A stretch of 64,000 nucleotides of DNA from an uncultured Thermoanaerobaculia bacterium (GCA_951812325.1 OX638294.1:3944859-4008858); one strand, 5' to 3'. Shown: positions 18,772-27,300, counted from the stretch's first letter. A program made the numbers and translations. Notes: generated by a model not told the origin, from the sequence alone.

Positions 18772-19443
18772 TCAGCCCGGGCGGGACCCTGAGCGGCTGC
18801 CCATGGCGCCCCCGCGGGATCCGGACACGTTCGGGTCGGCGGCGACGTAGAAGCGCCAGAGGCGGTTCGGGGCTCGGGTGACGCCGATGCGGCCGCTGCG
18901 GCCGGGGCTCGCGGGAGGCGGCGTGCCGTCGTCGACGATGAAGGTCGGCAGACGGTGTCGGAGGCGGGGCGCCGCGCGGACCAGGTCGGCGCCGTCGTCG
19001 CGGCGGTCGAGGCCGAAGGCCTGGCAAAGGCGGGCGGGGCCGGAACAGAGATCAACCGCCCGGAAGGGGCTGGTGGAGCGTCGCCGGCTGGCCGCCTGGC
19101 GGGCTCGGCGGATGATGGGCTCGCCTGCCAACGGCGCGAGGGCCCGCAGCAGGACGGCGGAGCAGGCGCCTTCCTCGCCGCAGACGACGTTCGCGCAGTG
19201 GTGCATGCCGTAGGTGAAGTACACGTAGAGGCGACCCGGGGGCCCGAACATCGTCCGGTTGCGGTTCGTCATGCCGCGGTGGCCGTGGCTGGAGGGGTCG
19301 TCCTTTCCCTCGTAAGCCTCGACTTCGACGATGCGGGCGGCCCGTCGGCCGCGGATCAGGACCTTGTTCAGGAGTTGCGGCGCCACGTCGAGCGCCGTGC
19401 GGGCGTAGAACGAGCGCGGGAGAGGCGAAAGGTCGAGGTTCAC
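18772..19443 (-). CDS. DNA-3-methyladenine glycosylase (AAG/MPG family)
   Basis: 223 residues. It excises alkylated purines to start base-excision repair. Family hallmarks are FYARTALDVAPQLLNKVLI near the start, the catalytic region RIVEVEAYEGKDDPSSHGHRG, FGPPGRLYVYFTYGMHHCANVV (the DNA-intercalating Tyr region), and a late WRFYVAADPNVSG. The last 20 residues are low-complexity Gly/Ser/Arg. It is convergent with the AAA ATPase, with only 13 bases between stops. Another glycosylase of a different family (mutM) lies at 42.4 kb. Confidence 0.93.
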   Translation of the reverse strand: MNLDLSPLPRSFYARTALDVAPQLLNKVLIRGRRAARIVEVEAYEGKDDPSSHGHRGMTNRNRTMFGPPGRLYVYFTYGMHHCANVVCGEEGACSAVLLRALAPLAGEPIIRRARQAASRRRSTSPFRAVDLCSGPARLCQAFGLDRRDDGADLVRAAPRLRHRLPTFIVDDGTPPPASPGRSGRIGVTRAPNRLWRFYVAADPNVSGSRGGAMGSRSGSRPG

Positions 19444-19514
19444 GCGAGGCGCCGGGTCAAACCGGGATCGGGGGGGCGGAAGCCATGGTCGCCGCTGCGG
19501 GGCGCGTCTTTCCG

Positions 19515-19697
19515 GAAAGCCGGCGGGGACGCCGGCGCACCTGTACCTTTCCGGGGTGGATTCTGGTCACCGTCTCGTACCGATCCGCCGCAGTGGCCGA
19601 GGCTGCGGTAGCTGTGGGAAACCGGTCTGCCGGTTTTCCAAGGTCCGGCGGGAAACGGCTGAGCCGTTTTCAGCGGGACCGGCAGTTTTCCGCAGCC
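19515..19697 (+). repeat. Dispersed hairpin repeat, family A, copy 1
   Basis: Shares an ordered set of blocks with copies at 25901-26136 (same orientation) and 44916-45138 (inverted): GCGCACCTGTACCTTT, GGGGTGGATTCTGGT, GAGGCTG then CTGTGGGAAAC, then two hairpins (AAACCGG-TCTG-CCGGTTT and AAACGGC-TGA-GCCGTTT), then GCGGGACCGGCAG and TCCGCAGCC. A GC-rich palindrome (GCCGGC-n-GCCGGC) precedes it. It fills most of the gap between two minus-strand genes and shows no codon signal. A non-autonomous mobile or BIME-like element is likely. Confidence 0.75.
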
Positions 19698-19719
19698 TGC
19701 GCCTGCGCTTGCGCACCCG

Positions 19720-19830
19720 GTTTGGGGAGGTCGGTGGGTCTCAGTTGGCCCCCTCGTCGTCTGCGACCCGGGCGCGCCCGTGCCGACCCACGTTTGGGGA
19801 GGTCGGTACGCCTCAGTTGGCGCCCTCGTC
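19720..19830 (+). repeat. Duplicated 3' end of the thioesterase gene (39 bp, 72-bp offset)
   Basis: GTTTGGGGAGGTCGGT...CTCAGTTGG(C)CCCTCGTC occurs at 19720-19758 and again at 19792-19830. The second copy contains the real stop codon region of the thioesterase gene. A tandem duplication left a spare copy of the gene end downstream. Confidence 0.75.
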
Positions 19831-20229
19831 CAGATCGGTCTCGGGACCCATGTACGCCCGGATCTCCGCCGGTGTCTCCATCTTCGTGTACTCCGGATCG
19901 TGCACGCTGACGTAGAGCACTTCCGCGGTGAACACGAGCCGCCCTTCGTGGGTCCCGCGGTAGCCGAGAGTCCAGGAAGTCCGCCCCCAGTGCCTTATTG
20001 CCAGGTCGATGTCCAGCAGGTCGCCGTCGGTGACCGAGCCGAGAAAGTCGATCGTCGTGCGGCGGAGCATCATCTCCCAACCGAGCTTCGCCCGAACGTC
20101 CCGGATGCCGAGCAGCCAGTTCTCGAGCGCGTCGTCCATGTACGCCATGTAGTGGGCGTTGAAGACGACGCCCTGCTTGTCGACCTCGCCGTAGCGGACG
20201 CGGATCGTGTGCCGGTAGGGCGAGGTCAT
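19813..20229 (-). CDS. Hotdog-fold acyl-CoA thioesterase (4HBT/YbgC-like)
   Basis: 138 residues from ATG 20229 (MTSPYRHTIRVRY); the frame is open further upstream but without family sequence. The signature is RYGEVDKQGVVFNAHYMAYMDDALENW (4HBT active-site region with the Asp/Gly turn), followed by GSVTDGDLLDIDLAI and a normal hotdog end. Members hydrolyse acyl-CoA thioesters in the cytoplasm. Enzymes of this broad fold can act as DHNA-CoA thioesterase in menaquinone synthesis, and a men cluster lies 30 kb away, but that link is only a suggestion. It sits 55 bases after the prolyl oligopeptidase gene on the same strand. Confidence 0.88.
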   Translation of the reverse strand: MTSPYRHTIRVRYGEVDKQGVVFNAHYMAYMDDALENWLLGIRDVRAKLGWEMMLRRTTIDFLGSVTDGDLLDIDLAIRHWGRTSWTLGYRGTHEGRLVFTAEVLYVSVHDPEYTKMETPAEIRAYMGPETDLDEGAN

Positions 20230-20284
20230 CGGGAGAGCGGCGCGTTGGCGTTGACGAAGGGCGGGAGTCCCGCACCGGAGCTGC

Positions 20285-22459
20285 TCAGAAGGTCGGCTCG
20301 AGGCCCAGCGCCCAGGCCGCGAAGGCCCACTGGTCGGCGACATCCTCGATCTGCATCCAGGTCGGCTTGCCGGCGCCGTGGCCGGCCCGGGTCTCGACAC
20401 GGATCAGGACCGGATTGTCACAGCCCTGCGCCCGCTGCATTTCGGCCGCGTACTTGAAGCTGTGCCACGGCACCACGCGGTCGTCGTGGTCGGCGGTCGT
20501 GATCAGGGTCGGCGGGTAGCAGGCGCCTTCCTGCACGTTGTGGAGCGGCGAGTACGCGTACTGGGCCCGGAATTCCTCCTCGTTCTCGGACAGGCCGTAG
20601 TCGGTCGACCAGTTGCGGGCGTTCGCGCTTGGCAGGTGGTAGCGCAGCATGTCGAGGACGCCGACCGCCGGCAGTGCCGCCCCGAACAGGTCGGGCCGCT
20701 GATTCAGCGTCGCGCCGACCAGCAGGCCGCCGTTGCTGCCGCCCTGGATCGCGATTCGTCCGGCGCTCGTGTAGCCCTCGGCGACCAGCCATTCGGCGGC
20801 GGCAATGAAGTCGTCAAAGACGTTCTGCTTGTCCTGCTTCGTGCCGGCGAGGTGCCATTCGCGGCCGTACTCGCCGCCGCCGCGCAGGTTCGCAATGGCA
20901 AGCATGCCGCCCATCTCGAGCCAGGCCAGGCGCGAAGAGGAGAAGCCGGGCGTGAGCGAGATGTTGAAGCCGCCGTAGCCGTAGAGGAGAGTCGGGTTGT
21001 CGCCGTTCTTCTCGATACCCGCCCTGTGGGTGATGAACATCGGGATCCGCGTGCCGTCGCGGCTCTCGTAGAAGACCTGTTCCGTCTCGTAGCCGTCGAG
21101 GTCGGCGTCGAGCGCAGGGCGGCGGATCAACGTGCTTTCGCCGGTGGCCACGTCGTAGCGGTGGACTTGCGACGGGGCGCCAAAGCTGGAGTAGGAGTAG
21201 AAGGTCTCGGTGTCCTCCCAGCGGCCGCCGAAGCCGCCGGCCGTGCCGATGCCCGGCAGTTCGACCTCGCCGGCCGGTGTTGCCGGCTCGATGCCGTTCG
21301 GCTCGGCCAGCCGGACGACCGTCCGGGCGTCGTGCAGGTAGTTCAGCACCAGCTTGCCGCCGACGGCCGACGCGTAGGACAGCGTGTCCTCGGACTCTGG
21401 CAGGACTTCGTGGAGCGTGGGGTTGCCGGGCGTACCCTTCTCGGCCGTGTCCACCGCGACGATTCGGTTGCGCGACGCGTCCTTGTTCGTCTCGAACAGG
21501 AACACGGAGCCGATGTTCACCACGTAGCCGTAGAGCGCGTCCCACTGATCGAGCAGGGGGCGGATGGCCGTGTCCGGCTCGTCGATCCTGCGGTAGTGGA
21601 CCGCGTTCTCCAGGTAGCCCTCCTGGAGGTTGACGAGCAGGTACTCGCCGTCCTCGGAGACCGAAGCGTAGGGATTGCGGCGCGGGTGGTCGGGCTGGCT
21701 GAAGACGAGGCGGTCTTCGCTCTGCTGTGTGCCCAGCGCGTGGAAGTACACGGACACTGCCTTCGAGCCATCGCCCTTCGTCGGGTCGTCTTCGCGCGGG
21801 GGGTAGCGGCTGTAGAAGAAGCCCGAGTTGTCCGGCATCCAGGAGATCGATGTGAACTTCGTGAAGTCGATCAGGTCCCCCGTGTCCTCGCCGGTCTCCA
21901 CGTCGTGCACCTTCCACGTCCGCCAGTCCGAGCCGCCGTCCGACTGCGCGTAGGCGACGTAGCGCCCGTCGCGGCTGGGGGTCATCCCGGCCAGCGCCAC
22001 CGTCGCGTCTTCGCTCCAGGCATTCGGGTCGAGCAGGACGCGGCCGGGCGGTTCGTCGCCTTCCTGGTCCATCGACTCGGCCACGTAGACAACGCTCTGG
22101 TCCTGCAGCCCGTCGTTGTGGCTGTAGAAGTAGCGCTCGCCCCGCTTGCCGGGCGTGCTCCAGCGCTCGTAGTTCCAGATCTCCCGCAGCCGGTCCTCGA
22201 TTGCCGCACGCCCGGGAAGGGAGGCCAGAAACGGCTCGGCGACTTCGTTCTGGGCCGCCACCCAGGCCGCCGTTTCCTCGCCGTCGAGGTCTTCCAGCCA
22301 GCGGTAGGGGTCGGCGACCTCGACCCCGAAGTAGTCGTCGACCTGGTCCACCTGCCGGGTCTTCGGGTACTCGACCGGCCCGGGGTCGAAGGTGTCGGTG
22401 GAGCAGGCCAAGAGGGGAAGGAGAAGAGCCGGCGCGAGCCGGCGAAGAGTGGGTCTCAT
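20285..22459 (-). CDS. Prolyl oligopeptidase family (S9A) lipoprotein
   Basis: 724 residues. The N-terminus is a lipoprotein signal (RRLAPALLLPLLAC-S, Cys about residue 19), so the enzyme is probably membrane-anchored in the envelope. The seven-bladed propeller domain spans about 75-440, with YPKTRQVDQVDDYFGVEVADPYRWLED before it. The peptidase domain has nucleophile IQGGSNGGLLVGA (Ser about 572), Asp in TADHDDRVVPWHS (about 657) and His in RAGHGAGKP (about 695). The family cleaves after Pro in short peptides. Length is normal. Peptide scavenging is the likely role. The long plus-strand open frame across this gene is a GC shadow. Confidence 0.96.
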   Translation of the reverse strand: MRPTLRRLAPALLLPLLACSTDTFDPGPVEYPKTRQVDQVDDYFGVEVADPYRWLEDLDGEETAAWVAAQNEVAEPFLASLPGRAAIEDRLREIWNYERWSTPGKRGERYFYSHNDGLQDQSVVYVAESMDQEGDEPPGRVLLDPNAWSEDATVALAGMTPSRDGRYVAYAQSDGGSDWRTWKVHDVETGEDTGDLIDFTKFTSISWMPDNSGFFYSRYPPREDDPTKGDGSKAVSVYFHALGTQQSEDRLVFSQPDHPRRNPYASVSEDGEYLLVNLQEGYLENAVHYRRIDEPDTAIRPLLDQWDALYGYVVNIGSVFLFETNKDASRNRIVAVDTAEKGTPGNPTLHEVLPESEDTLSYASAVGGKLVLNYLHDARTVVRLAEPNGIEPATPAGEVELPGIGTAGGFGGRWEDTETFYSYSSFGAPSQVHRYDVATGESTLIRRPALDADLDGYETEQVFYESRDGTRIPMFITHRAGIEKNGDNPTLLYGYGGFNISLTPGFSSSRLAWLEMGGMLAIANLRGGGEYGREWHLAGTKQDKQNVFDDFIAAAEWLVAEGYTSAGRIAIQGGSNGGLLVGATLNQRPDLFGAALPAVGVLDMLRYHLPSANARNWSTDYGLSENEEEFRAQYAYSPLHNVQEGACYPPTLITTADHDDRVVPWHSFKYAAEMQRAQGCDNPVLIRVETRAGHGAGKPTWMQIEDVADQWAFAAWALGLEPTF

Positions 22460-22538
22460 GATGAGCTTGGATTATAGGCGGCGCCACGCTGACGCTGGTC
22501 CTCGCGCGGGCGCCTTAACCACGCCACTCGAAATGTCG

Positions 22539-22624
22539 GTTGCCCGTGCGCGCCTGACGCTTCGAATGTCGCGAGCTCGCTCACCTTGGCTGCGGACCGG
22601 CTGCCCGTGCCCGCCTGACGCTTC
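22539..22624 (+). repeat. 23-bp direct repeat in intergenic DNA
   Basis: GCCCGTGC(G/C)CGCCTGACGCTTCG occurs near 22539 and again near 22602, about 63 bases apart, with short shared flanks (CTTCGAATGTCG and CTTCGTCAGAG). The 213-bp gap between two minus-strand genes shows nothing else recognisable. Confidence 0.6.
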
Positions 22625-22672
22625 GTCAGAGCGCGAAGCTGGCCACGTACAGAAGGGTACCGCTGGCGGAAG

Positions 22673-23359
22673 TCAGGAACAGAACCCCAGCACCTCCCGG
22701 CGCCACGCACCGACCGCCTCCGCCACTTCCCGGTCGACGTCCTCCTGTTTTCGACCGGACCGCTTCAGCACCTGCAGGCTGTGGTCGCCGCCTTCGATCC
22801 AGTGGAGGGTGGCTCGCGGACCGAGCCGCTCGCAGACGCCGGCCAGCAGTTCGGGGTCGGCGAGCCGGTCGCGGGCGCCGCTCAGGAAGAGCATGGGCTT
22901 CTCGACCCGGTTGAGGTGATCGGCGCGCTCGGTGCCGGGCTTGCCGGGGGGATGGAGCGGAAAGGCATGGAAGACGAAGCCGGCGACGTCGAGTGCTTCG
23001 CTGGCATCGGCGCCGGAGGCCATGCGCCCGCCCATCGAGCGGCCGCCCGCAAGCAGCGGCAGGTCGGGCCGCATGGCCTTGGCGTGGGCCACTGCCGCCC
23101 GGACGCAACGCTGCAAGACAGGCCGCGAGTCCGGACGGCGGCGGCCCTTCTCGGCATATGGAAACTGGAATCGAAACGTGGCGATTCCGAGAGCGGCCAC
23201 GCCGCGCGCGAAAGTCTCCATCGTTGTGTGGCGCATGCCGGCGCCGGCGCCGTGAGCGAAGACGAGCAGGCAGCCTGCGTCGTCGGGTTCGAGCAAAATC
23301 GCGCTGACTTGCTGGTCGTCGGAGACGGCGAAGCGGGCTTCGGTCGTTTCGACGCTCAC
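22673..23359 (-). CDS. Alpha/beta hydrolase of the KANL3/Tex30 (dienelactone-hydrolase-like) type
   Basis: 228 residues from GTG 23359, which overlaps the lhgO stop (GTGA). Nucleophile elbow is GGRSMGGRMAS, preceded by LLVFAHGAGAGMRHTTMETFA, with Asp in LFLSGARDRLADPELL and His in WIEGGDHSLQVLKRSGR. This arrangement matches the small KANL3/Tex30-like hydrolase group, whose substrates are not established. Tight overlap with lhgO and a short gap to pheA suggest one transcript, pheA-lhgO-hydrolase. Confidence 0.85.
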   Translation of the reverse strand: MSVETTEARFAVSDDQQVSAILLEPDDAGCLLVFAHGAGAGMRHTTMETFARGVAALGIATFRFQFPYAEKGRRRPDSRPVLQRCVRAAVAHAKAMRPDLPLLAGGRSMGGRMASGADASEALDVAGFVFHAFPLHPPGKPGTERADHLNRVEKPMLFLSGARDRLADPELLAGVCERLGPRATLHWIEGGDHSLQVLKRSGRKQEDVDREVAEAVGAWRREVLGFCS

Positions 23360-24564
23360 AGCTCGAACGTCTCCGCCGCCCGGTCGGCGAGCGTGTCTCC
23401 GATTGCGAGCGAGGCGGTGGCGCCGGGCGACGGCGCGTTCAGTACGTGGAGCATCCGGGGGCTCGTTTCGATCGCAAAGTCGTCGACGAGGTTGCCCTGG
23501 CGGTCCAGCGCCTGGGCGCGGATGCCGGCGCCGCCGGGCATCAGGTCGGCGTCTCGGAGGCCGGGGACGAAGCGGCGGAGGTCGCGTGCGAAGCGGGCGC
23601 GGCTGCCGGAGCGGGCCATCTCGCCCAGGCCGACCTTCCAGTAGCGCAGGGACATCTTCCAGAAGCCCGGGTAGCCGAGGCTGCTCCAGGTGTCGCGGGC
23701 GTCGAAGCTGCCGCGCTCGTAGCCCTCGCGTTTGAGCGCCAGGACCGCGTTGGGGCCGGCTTCGACCGAGCCGTCGACGCGCCGGGTGAGATGGACGCCG
23801 AGGAACGGGAAGCGCGGGTCGGGGACGGGATAGATCAATGTCCGCAGCAGGTCGCGCCGCTCGGGCGCGATGTCGAAGTACTCGCCGCGGAAGGGGACGA
23901 TGCGCACGTCCGGGTCGAGGCCCGCCATTCGCGCCACGCGGTCGCATTGGAGGCCGGCGCAGTTGATCGCGTGGCCGGCCTCGAAGTCGCCGGCGGTCGT
24001 TTTGACGACGACGCCGTCCGCTCGGGGCTCGATGCCCGTGACGCGGGTTCGCAGGTGCAGCGGTACGCCGGCTTCCTTGAGTTCGTCCGCGTAAGCGCCC
24101 GCGACCGCCTTGTAGTCGACGATGCCGGTTTCGGGAACCCATAGAGCGTCGACTCCGACCGCATGGGGCTCGAACTCCGGGATGCGCTCGGGCGACAGGC
24201 GCTCCAGACCGGCAAGACCGTTCGCGCGTCCGCGGCGCTCCAACTCGTCAAGCCGCGGGATCTCCTCCGGGTCGGTCGCGATGACGAGCTTGCCGCAGAT
24301 CTCACAGGGGATCTCGCGACGGTCGCAGAACTCGATCAGCCGCTTCCGCCCGGTCACGCAGTTCCTCGCCTTCAGCGAGCCGGGCTTGTAGTAGAGGCCC
24401 GAGTGGATCACGCCGCTGTTGTGGCCGGTCTGGTGAACCGCGGGCCGGGGCTCGGCCTCGACCACGAGGATGTCGAGCTGTCGGAATCTGCGGGAGAGGC
24501 TGCGAGCGGTGGCGAGACCGATGATCCCGGCCCCGATGCAGACGACGTCGGCGCGCTGTGCCAC
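23356..24564 (-). CDS. lhgO: L-2-hydroxyglutarate oxidase/dehydrogenase
   Basis: 402 residues from GTG 24564 (VAQRADVVCIGAGIIGL). FAD-binding GxGxxG is at the start, then VVEAEPRPAVHQTGHNSGVIHSG and YYKPGSLKARNC, which are characteristic of LhgO/L2HGDH. The C-terminal substrate-domain segments FPFLGVHLTRR and APSPGATASLAIG are present. It oxidises L-2-hydroxyglutarate to 2-oxoglutarate, a metabolite-repair or lysine-catabolism step, feeding electrons to the quinone pool, which suits a menaquinone-using cell. It begins eight bases after pheA and overlaps the hydrolase gene. Confidence 0.94.
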   Translation of the reverse strand: MAQRADVVCIGAGIIGLATARSLSRRFRQLDILVVEAEPRPAVHQTGHNSGVIHSGLYYKPGSLKARNCVTGRKRLIEFCDRREIPCEICGKLVIATDPEEIPRLDELERRGRANGLAGLERLSPERIPEFEPHAVGVDALWVPETGIVDYKAVAGAYADELKEAGVPLHLRTRVTGIEPRADGVVVKTTAGDFEAGHAINCAGLQCDRVARMAGLDPDVRIVPFRGEYFDIAPERRDLLRTLIYPVPDPRFPFLGVHLTRRVDGSVEAGPNAVLALKREGYERGSFDARDTWSSLGYPGFWKMSLRYWKVGLGEMARSGSRARFARDLRRFVPGLRDADLMPGGAGIRAQALDRQGNLVDDFAIETSPRMLHVLNAPSPGATASLAIGDTLADRAAETFEL

Positions 24565-24572
24565 GACGGGAT

Positions 24573-25799
24573 TCAGGAACCGGGAGGGACGGCCGACCCT
24601 GTGCCTGACCCGGTTTCCGCCGGCACACGTCCGCCGTCGTCGCCGGGATGGCCCGGCACTTCGGCACGCGGGTAGCAGCCCAGGATGCGCAACTCGGCGG
24701 TCTTCGGCTCGATCGCCTCGAGTGCTTCCGTGACCGGCACGGAGGCGGCGTGGCCCTCGATGTCGAGGTAGAAGCGGTAACGCCAGGGCGTGGCCGGGAT
24801 CGGCCGTGATTCGAGCTTCGTCAGGTTCAACCCGCGCCGCGAAAAGCTGCGCAGGACTTCGCCCAGGTCGCCGGGGTGGTTGCCGGTGGCGAGCATCAGG
24901 GAGGTCTTGCAGGGCTGGTCGGGTGGGCAGGGCGCCGCTTCCCGCCCGACTTCCACGAAGCGGGTGAAGTTGCCGGCCTGGTTCTGGATGCCGTGGGCGA
25001 GGATCTCGAGCCCGAAAACGCGGGCGGCGGGCTCGCTGGCGATCGCGCCGACGGTCGGGTCGTTGCCCTCGCGAACGCGCGCGGCGGCGCCGGCGGTGTC
25101 GAACTCGGGCTGAGCTCGAAGCCAGGAACGGTCGCGGAAGAACTGTTCGCACTGGCGGAGCGCCTGCGGATGGGAGAGGACGAGACGCAGCTCCTCGATC
25201 TTCGCACCGGGCAGCGCGAGCAGGCAGTGCGCGACCTGGCTGATCACCTCGGCCGTGATCACGAGGCCCCCTTCCGCCAGCAGGTCGTAGGTCTCGTTGA
25301 TGCTGCCCGCGGTGCTGTTCTCGATCGGCAGCAGGGCGATGTCGTGGAGTCCGCCGTGGACGCTCTCCGCGGCTTCGCGGAACAGTTCGTAGCCATGCAG
25401 GACGACGCCGCCGGGCCGGCCGGCGTACTGGCGCTGCGCCGTGAGGTGGCTGAAGGAGCCCTCGACGCCCTGGTAGGCGACCCGTAGCGGCGCCTTGTCC
25501 AGGTCGCGGATGTAGCCCTGCTGCGCCGCAATCGACATCTCGATCAGCAGGCGGAAGATGCGCTCGGTCTGGTGCGGGTCGAGGTCCAGCTCGGCGGCAA
25601 TCGTGCGCACGCGGGTCAGGAGCTGCTCTTCGCGCAACTGGTCCCGGAAGGGGAAGGCGGAGGAGATCTTGATGCCCGCGACTTCCCGGGACAGCTCGAC
25701 GCGGCGGCGAAAGCCCTTCAGCAGATCCTCGTCGACGTGCTCCAGTTCCTGGCGTATCGCCTCGAGATCGGGCGGCAGGTCATGCTCGGCGGCTGCCAT
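24573..25799 (-). CDS. pheA: Bifunctional chorismate mutase/prephenate dehydratase (P-protein)
   Basis: 408 residues from ATG 25799. Residues about 8-95 form an AroQ-type chorismate mutase helix bundle (LEAIRQELEHVDEDLLKGFRRRVELSREVAGIK). Residues about 108-285 are prephenate dehydratase, with RVAYQGVEGSFSHLTA, the catalytic-region NSTAGSINETYDLL and the family TRF motif in NFTRFVEV (about 278-286). Residues about 300-375 are the ACT regulatory domain with KTSLMLATGNHPGDLGEVLRSF and LNLTKLESRP (the Phe-binding ESRP). It converts chorismate to phenylpyruvate for phenylalanine; feedback inhibition by Phe is expected. The tail is Gly/Pro/Ser-rich. Chorismate is also the menaquinone precursor. 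Confidence 0.95.
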   Translation of the reverse strand: MAAAEHDLPPDLEAIRQELEHVDEDLLKGFRRRVELSREVAGIKISSAFPFRDQLREEQLLTRVRTIAAELDLDPHQTERIFRLLIEMSIAAQQGYIRDLDKAPLRVAYQGVEGSFSHLTAQRQYAGRPGGVVLHGYELFREAAESVHGGLHDIALLPIENSTAGSINETYDLLAEGGLVITAEVISQVAHCLLALPGAKIEELRLVLSHPQALRQCEQFFRDRSWLRAQPEFDTAGAAARVREGNDPTVGAIASEPAARVFGLEILAHGIQNQAGNFTRFVEVGREAAPCPPDQPCKTSLMLATGNHPGDLGEVLRSFSRRGLNLTKLESRPIPATPWRYRFYLDIEGHAASVPVTEALEAIEPKTAELRILGCYPRAEVPGHPGDDGGRVPAETGSGTGSAVPPGS

Positions 25800-25900
25800 G
25801 AGGTACTCGGTCTTCGCGGCGGTCTGAGGCCGCGGCGCGCAGTATACGGCGTGCGGGGAAGGGTTCCGGATAACGCCCCTTCCCGCCGTATGCCGCAAAC

Positions 25901-26136
25901 GCGGGCCAGAAGGCCCGCGCGTCGGCCGGCGCACCTGTACCTTTGCGGGGTGGATTCTGGTCCCTGTCCGAGGCCGTCCGAGAGGCGAGCAGTGGTCGAG
26001 GCTGCTAGCTGTGGGAAACGGGTATGCCGGTTTCCAAGGTCCGGCGGGAAAGGGCTTTGCCGTTCTTCGCGGGACCGGCAGCTTCCGCAGCCAGGGCAGC
26101 CGGCGTCGTGCCGGCGGGCGCAGGCCGGAGTCCCGG
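25901..26136 (+). repeat. Dispersed hairpin repeat, family A, copy 2 (overlaps 3' end of alcohol dehydrogenase gene)
   Basis: Begins with a palindrome GCGGGCCAGAAGGCCCGC (25901-25918), then CGCACCTGTACCTTTGCGGGGTGG and the same block order as copies 1 and 3, ending with GCCGGCGGGCGCAGGCCGGAGTCC. The two inner hairpins are slightly decayed here. The stop codon and last ~43 codons of the minus-strand alcohol dehydrogenase gene lie inside this repeat. Confidence 0.8.
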
Positions 26137-27210
26137 CGCCTGCCGCGCAAGCCCCTGATCGGGGTGCGGTTCGGGGTGCGGTCGGATGGCTACCTTGAGC
26201 GCGCGGCGGGAGATCATCAGATCGAGCGCATCGGTCAGGCGATCGAGCGGCAGTTCCCGGTCGATCAGTCGGCGGTAGCGCTCCGGCGCGCCGGACAACC
26301 GGTCGAGTGCTGCCCGGAACGAGGCGGGGCGGTAGTGGTACACGCCGAGCAGGGTTTGCTCCTGGTAGTGAACTCTCTCGGCGTCGATCTTCAGGGCCGC
26401 GCCGGGCCGGCAGCCTCCGAAGAGCGCCGCCACGCCACCCGGGGCAAGACAGGAAACTGCCCGTTGCCAACCTGCGGGGCTGCCGGTAGCGTCCACTGTG
26501 AAGTCGAACAGCTTGTCCGCCAGGTCGTCCCCCTCGCCGGCGCGCCCGCGATGCGCCTCGGCCGCGCCGAAGGTCCTGGCAACCGCCAGCCGATGTGGAT
26601 GGGGGTCCAGTACGGAGACGTGCGCTCGAACGCTGTGGAACAGGTCGGTCAGCATGAGGCCGAGAGGGCCGCAACCGATGATCAGGGCGCTGGCCTCGGT
26701 CGGCGGGCCGCTCCAGCCGGCGAGGGAGCGCTCGAGACAGTGAACGGCGCATGCCAGGGGCTCCGCCATGGCCGCGATGACCGGTTCGAGTCCGGGCGGC
26801 CGCGGGTGGACGCTGCGCTCCGCGACCACGGCGGGTATCGACATGTAGTCGGCGAAGGCCCCGTTCAGGTAGACGAGATCGCGGCACAGGTTCTCGCGCT
26901 TGTGCCGGCAGGGCTGGCACCGTCCGCAGGCGGCGCTGTTGCCGACCGCCACGGTGTCGCCCTCCGTCTGCGCGGCGCCGGCGTCGGCGCGAACGACGGT
27001 ACCGGTGACCTCGTGGCCGAAGGGCGCCGGCAGAGTCAGCATCGTGGGGTGGCCGCCGCGACGGAGCACCTTGAGGTCCGTTCCGCAGGTGGTGGCGGCA
27101 TCGACCCGGATCAGGAGCTCCCCCGGCCCCGGCTCGGGCATCGGAAGCCGCCTGAGTTCCAGGCTGCCGGGACCGGTGAGGAACGCCTGATTCTGGTGCT
27201 TGGGAATCAC
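26005..27210 (-). CDS. Zinc-dependent medium-chain alcohol dehydrogenase with repeat-derived C-terminus
   Basis: 401 residues. GroES-like zinc-binding half: catalytic Cys in TTCGTDLKVLRRGG, GHEVTGTVV, and structural-zinc Cys cluster CGRCQPCRHKRENLC. Rossmann half: ALIIGCGPLGLMLTDL. The normal family length is about 345 residues and conserved sequence ends near ALKVAIRPHP. The remaining ~50 residues (including PAPAGTTPAALAAEAAG) are encoded by a family A repeat, because no stop comes before the TAG at 26005-26007. The substrate is unknown; polyol or L-threonine/sorbitol dehydrogenases are closest in style. A second, different dehydrogenase of the same superfamily lies just upstream on the same strand. 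Confidence 0.88.
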   Translation of the reverse strand: MIPKHQNQAFLTGPGSLELRRLPMPEPGPGELLIRVDAATTCGTDLKVLRRGGHPTMLTLPAPFGHEVTGTVVRADAGAAQTEGDTVAVGNSAACGRCQPCRHKRENLCRDLVYLNGAFADYMSIPAVVAERSVHPRPPGLEPVIAAMAEPLACAVHCLERSLAGWSGPPTEASALIIGCGPLGLMLTDLFHSVRAHVSVLDPHPHRLAVARTFGAAEAHRGRAGEGDDLADKLFDFTVDATGSPAGWQRAVSCLAPGGVAALFGGCRPGAALKIDAERVHYQEQTLLGVYHYRPASFRAALDRLSGAPERYRRLIDRELPLDRLTDALDLMISRRALKVAIRPHPEPHPDQGLARQAPGLRPAPAGTTPAALAAEAAGPAKNGKALSRRTLETGIPVSHS

Positions 27211-27300
27211 GGATCGACCGACGCACGCGGGGAGCTAATGGCGAATGCCCTGCGGGTGGCCAGGCCGCCGTCGATCGACCGACGCGCGCGGGGAGCGAAT
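27211..27300. repeat. 28-bp direct repeat between the two alcohol dehydrogenase genes
   Basis: GATCGACCGACGC(A/G)CGCGGGGAGC(T/G)AAT occurs near 27212 and again near 27274, and AATCACGGAT flanks both sides. This suggests a local duplication at the junction of the two genes. Confidence 0.65.

Noticed and set aside
20378..22477. 699-codon plus-strand open frame over the prolyl oligopeptidase gene
   Set aside because: Antisense shadow of a gene with a full Ser-Asp-His triad; no recognisable domain.
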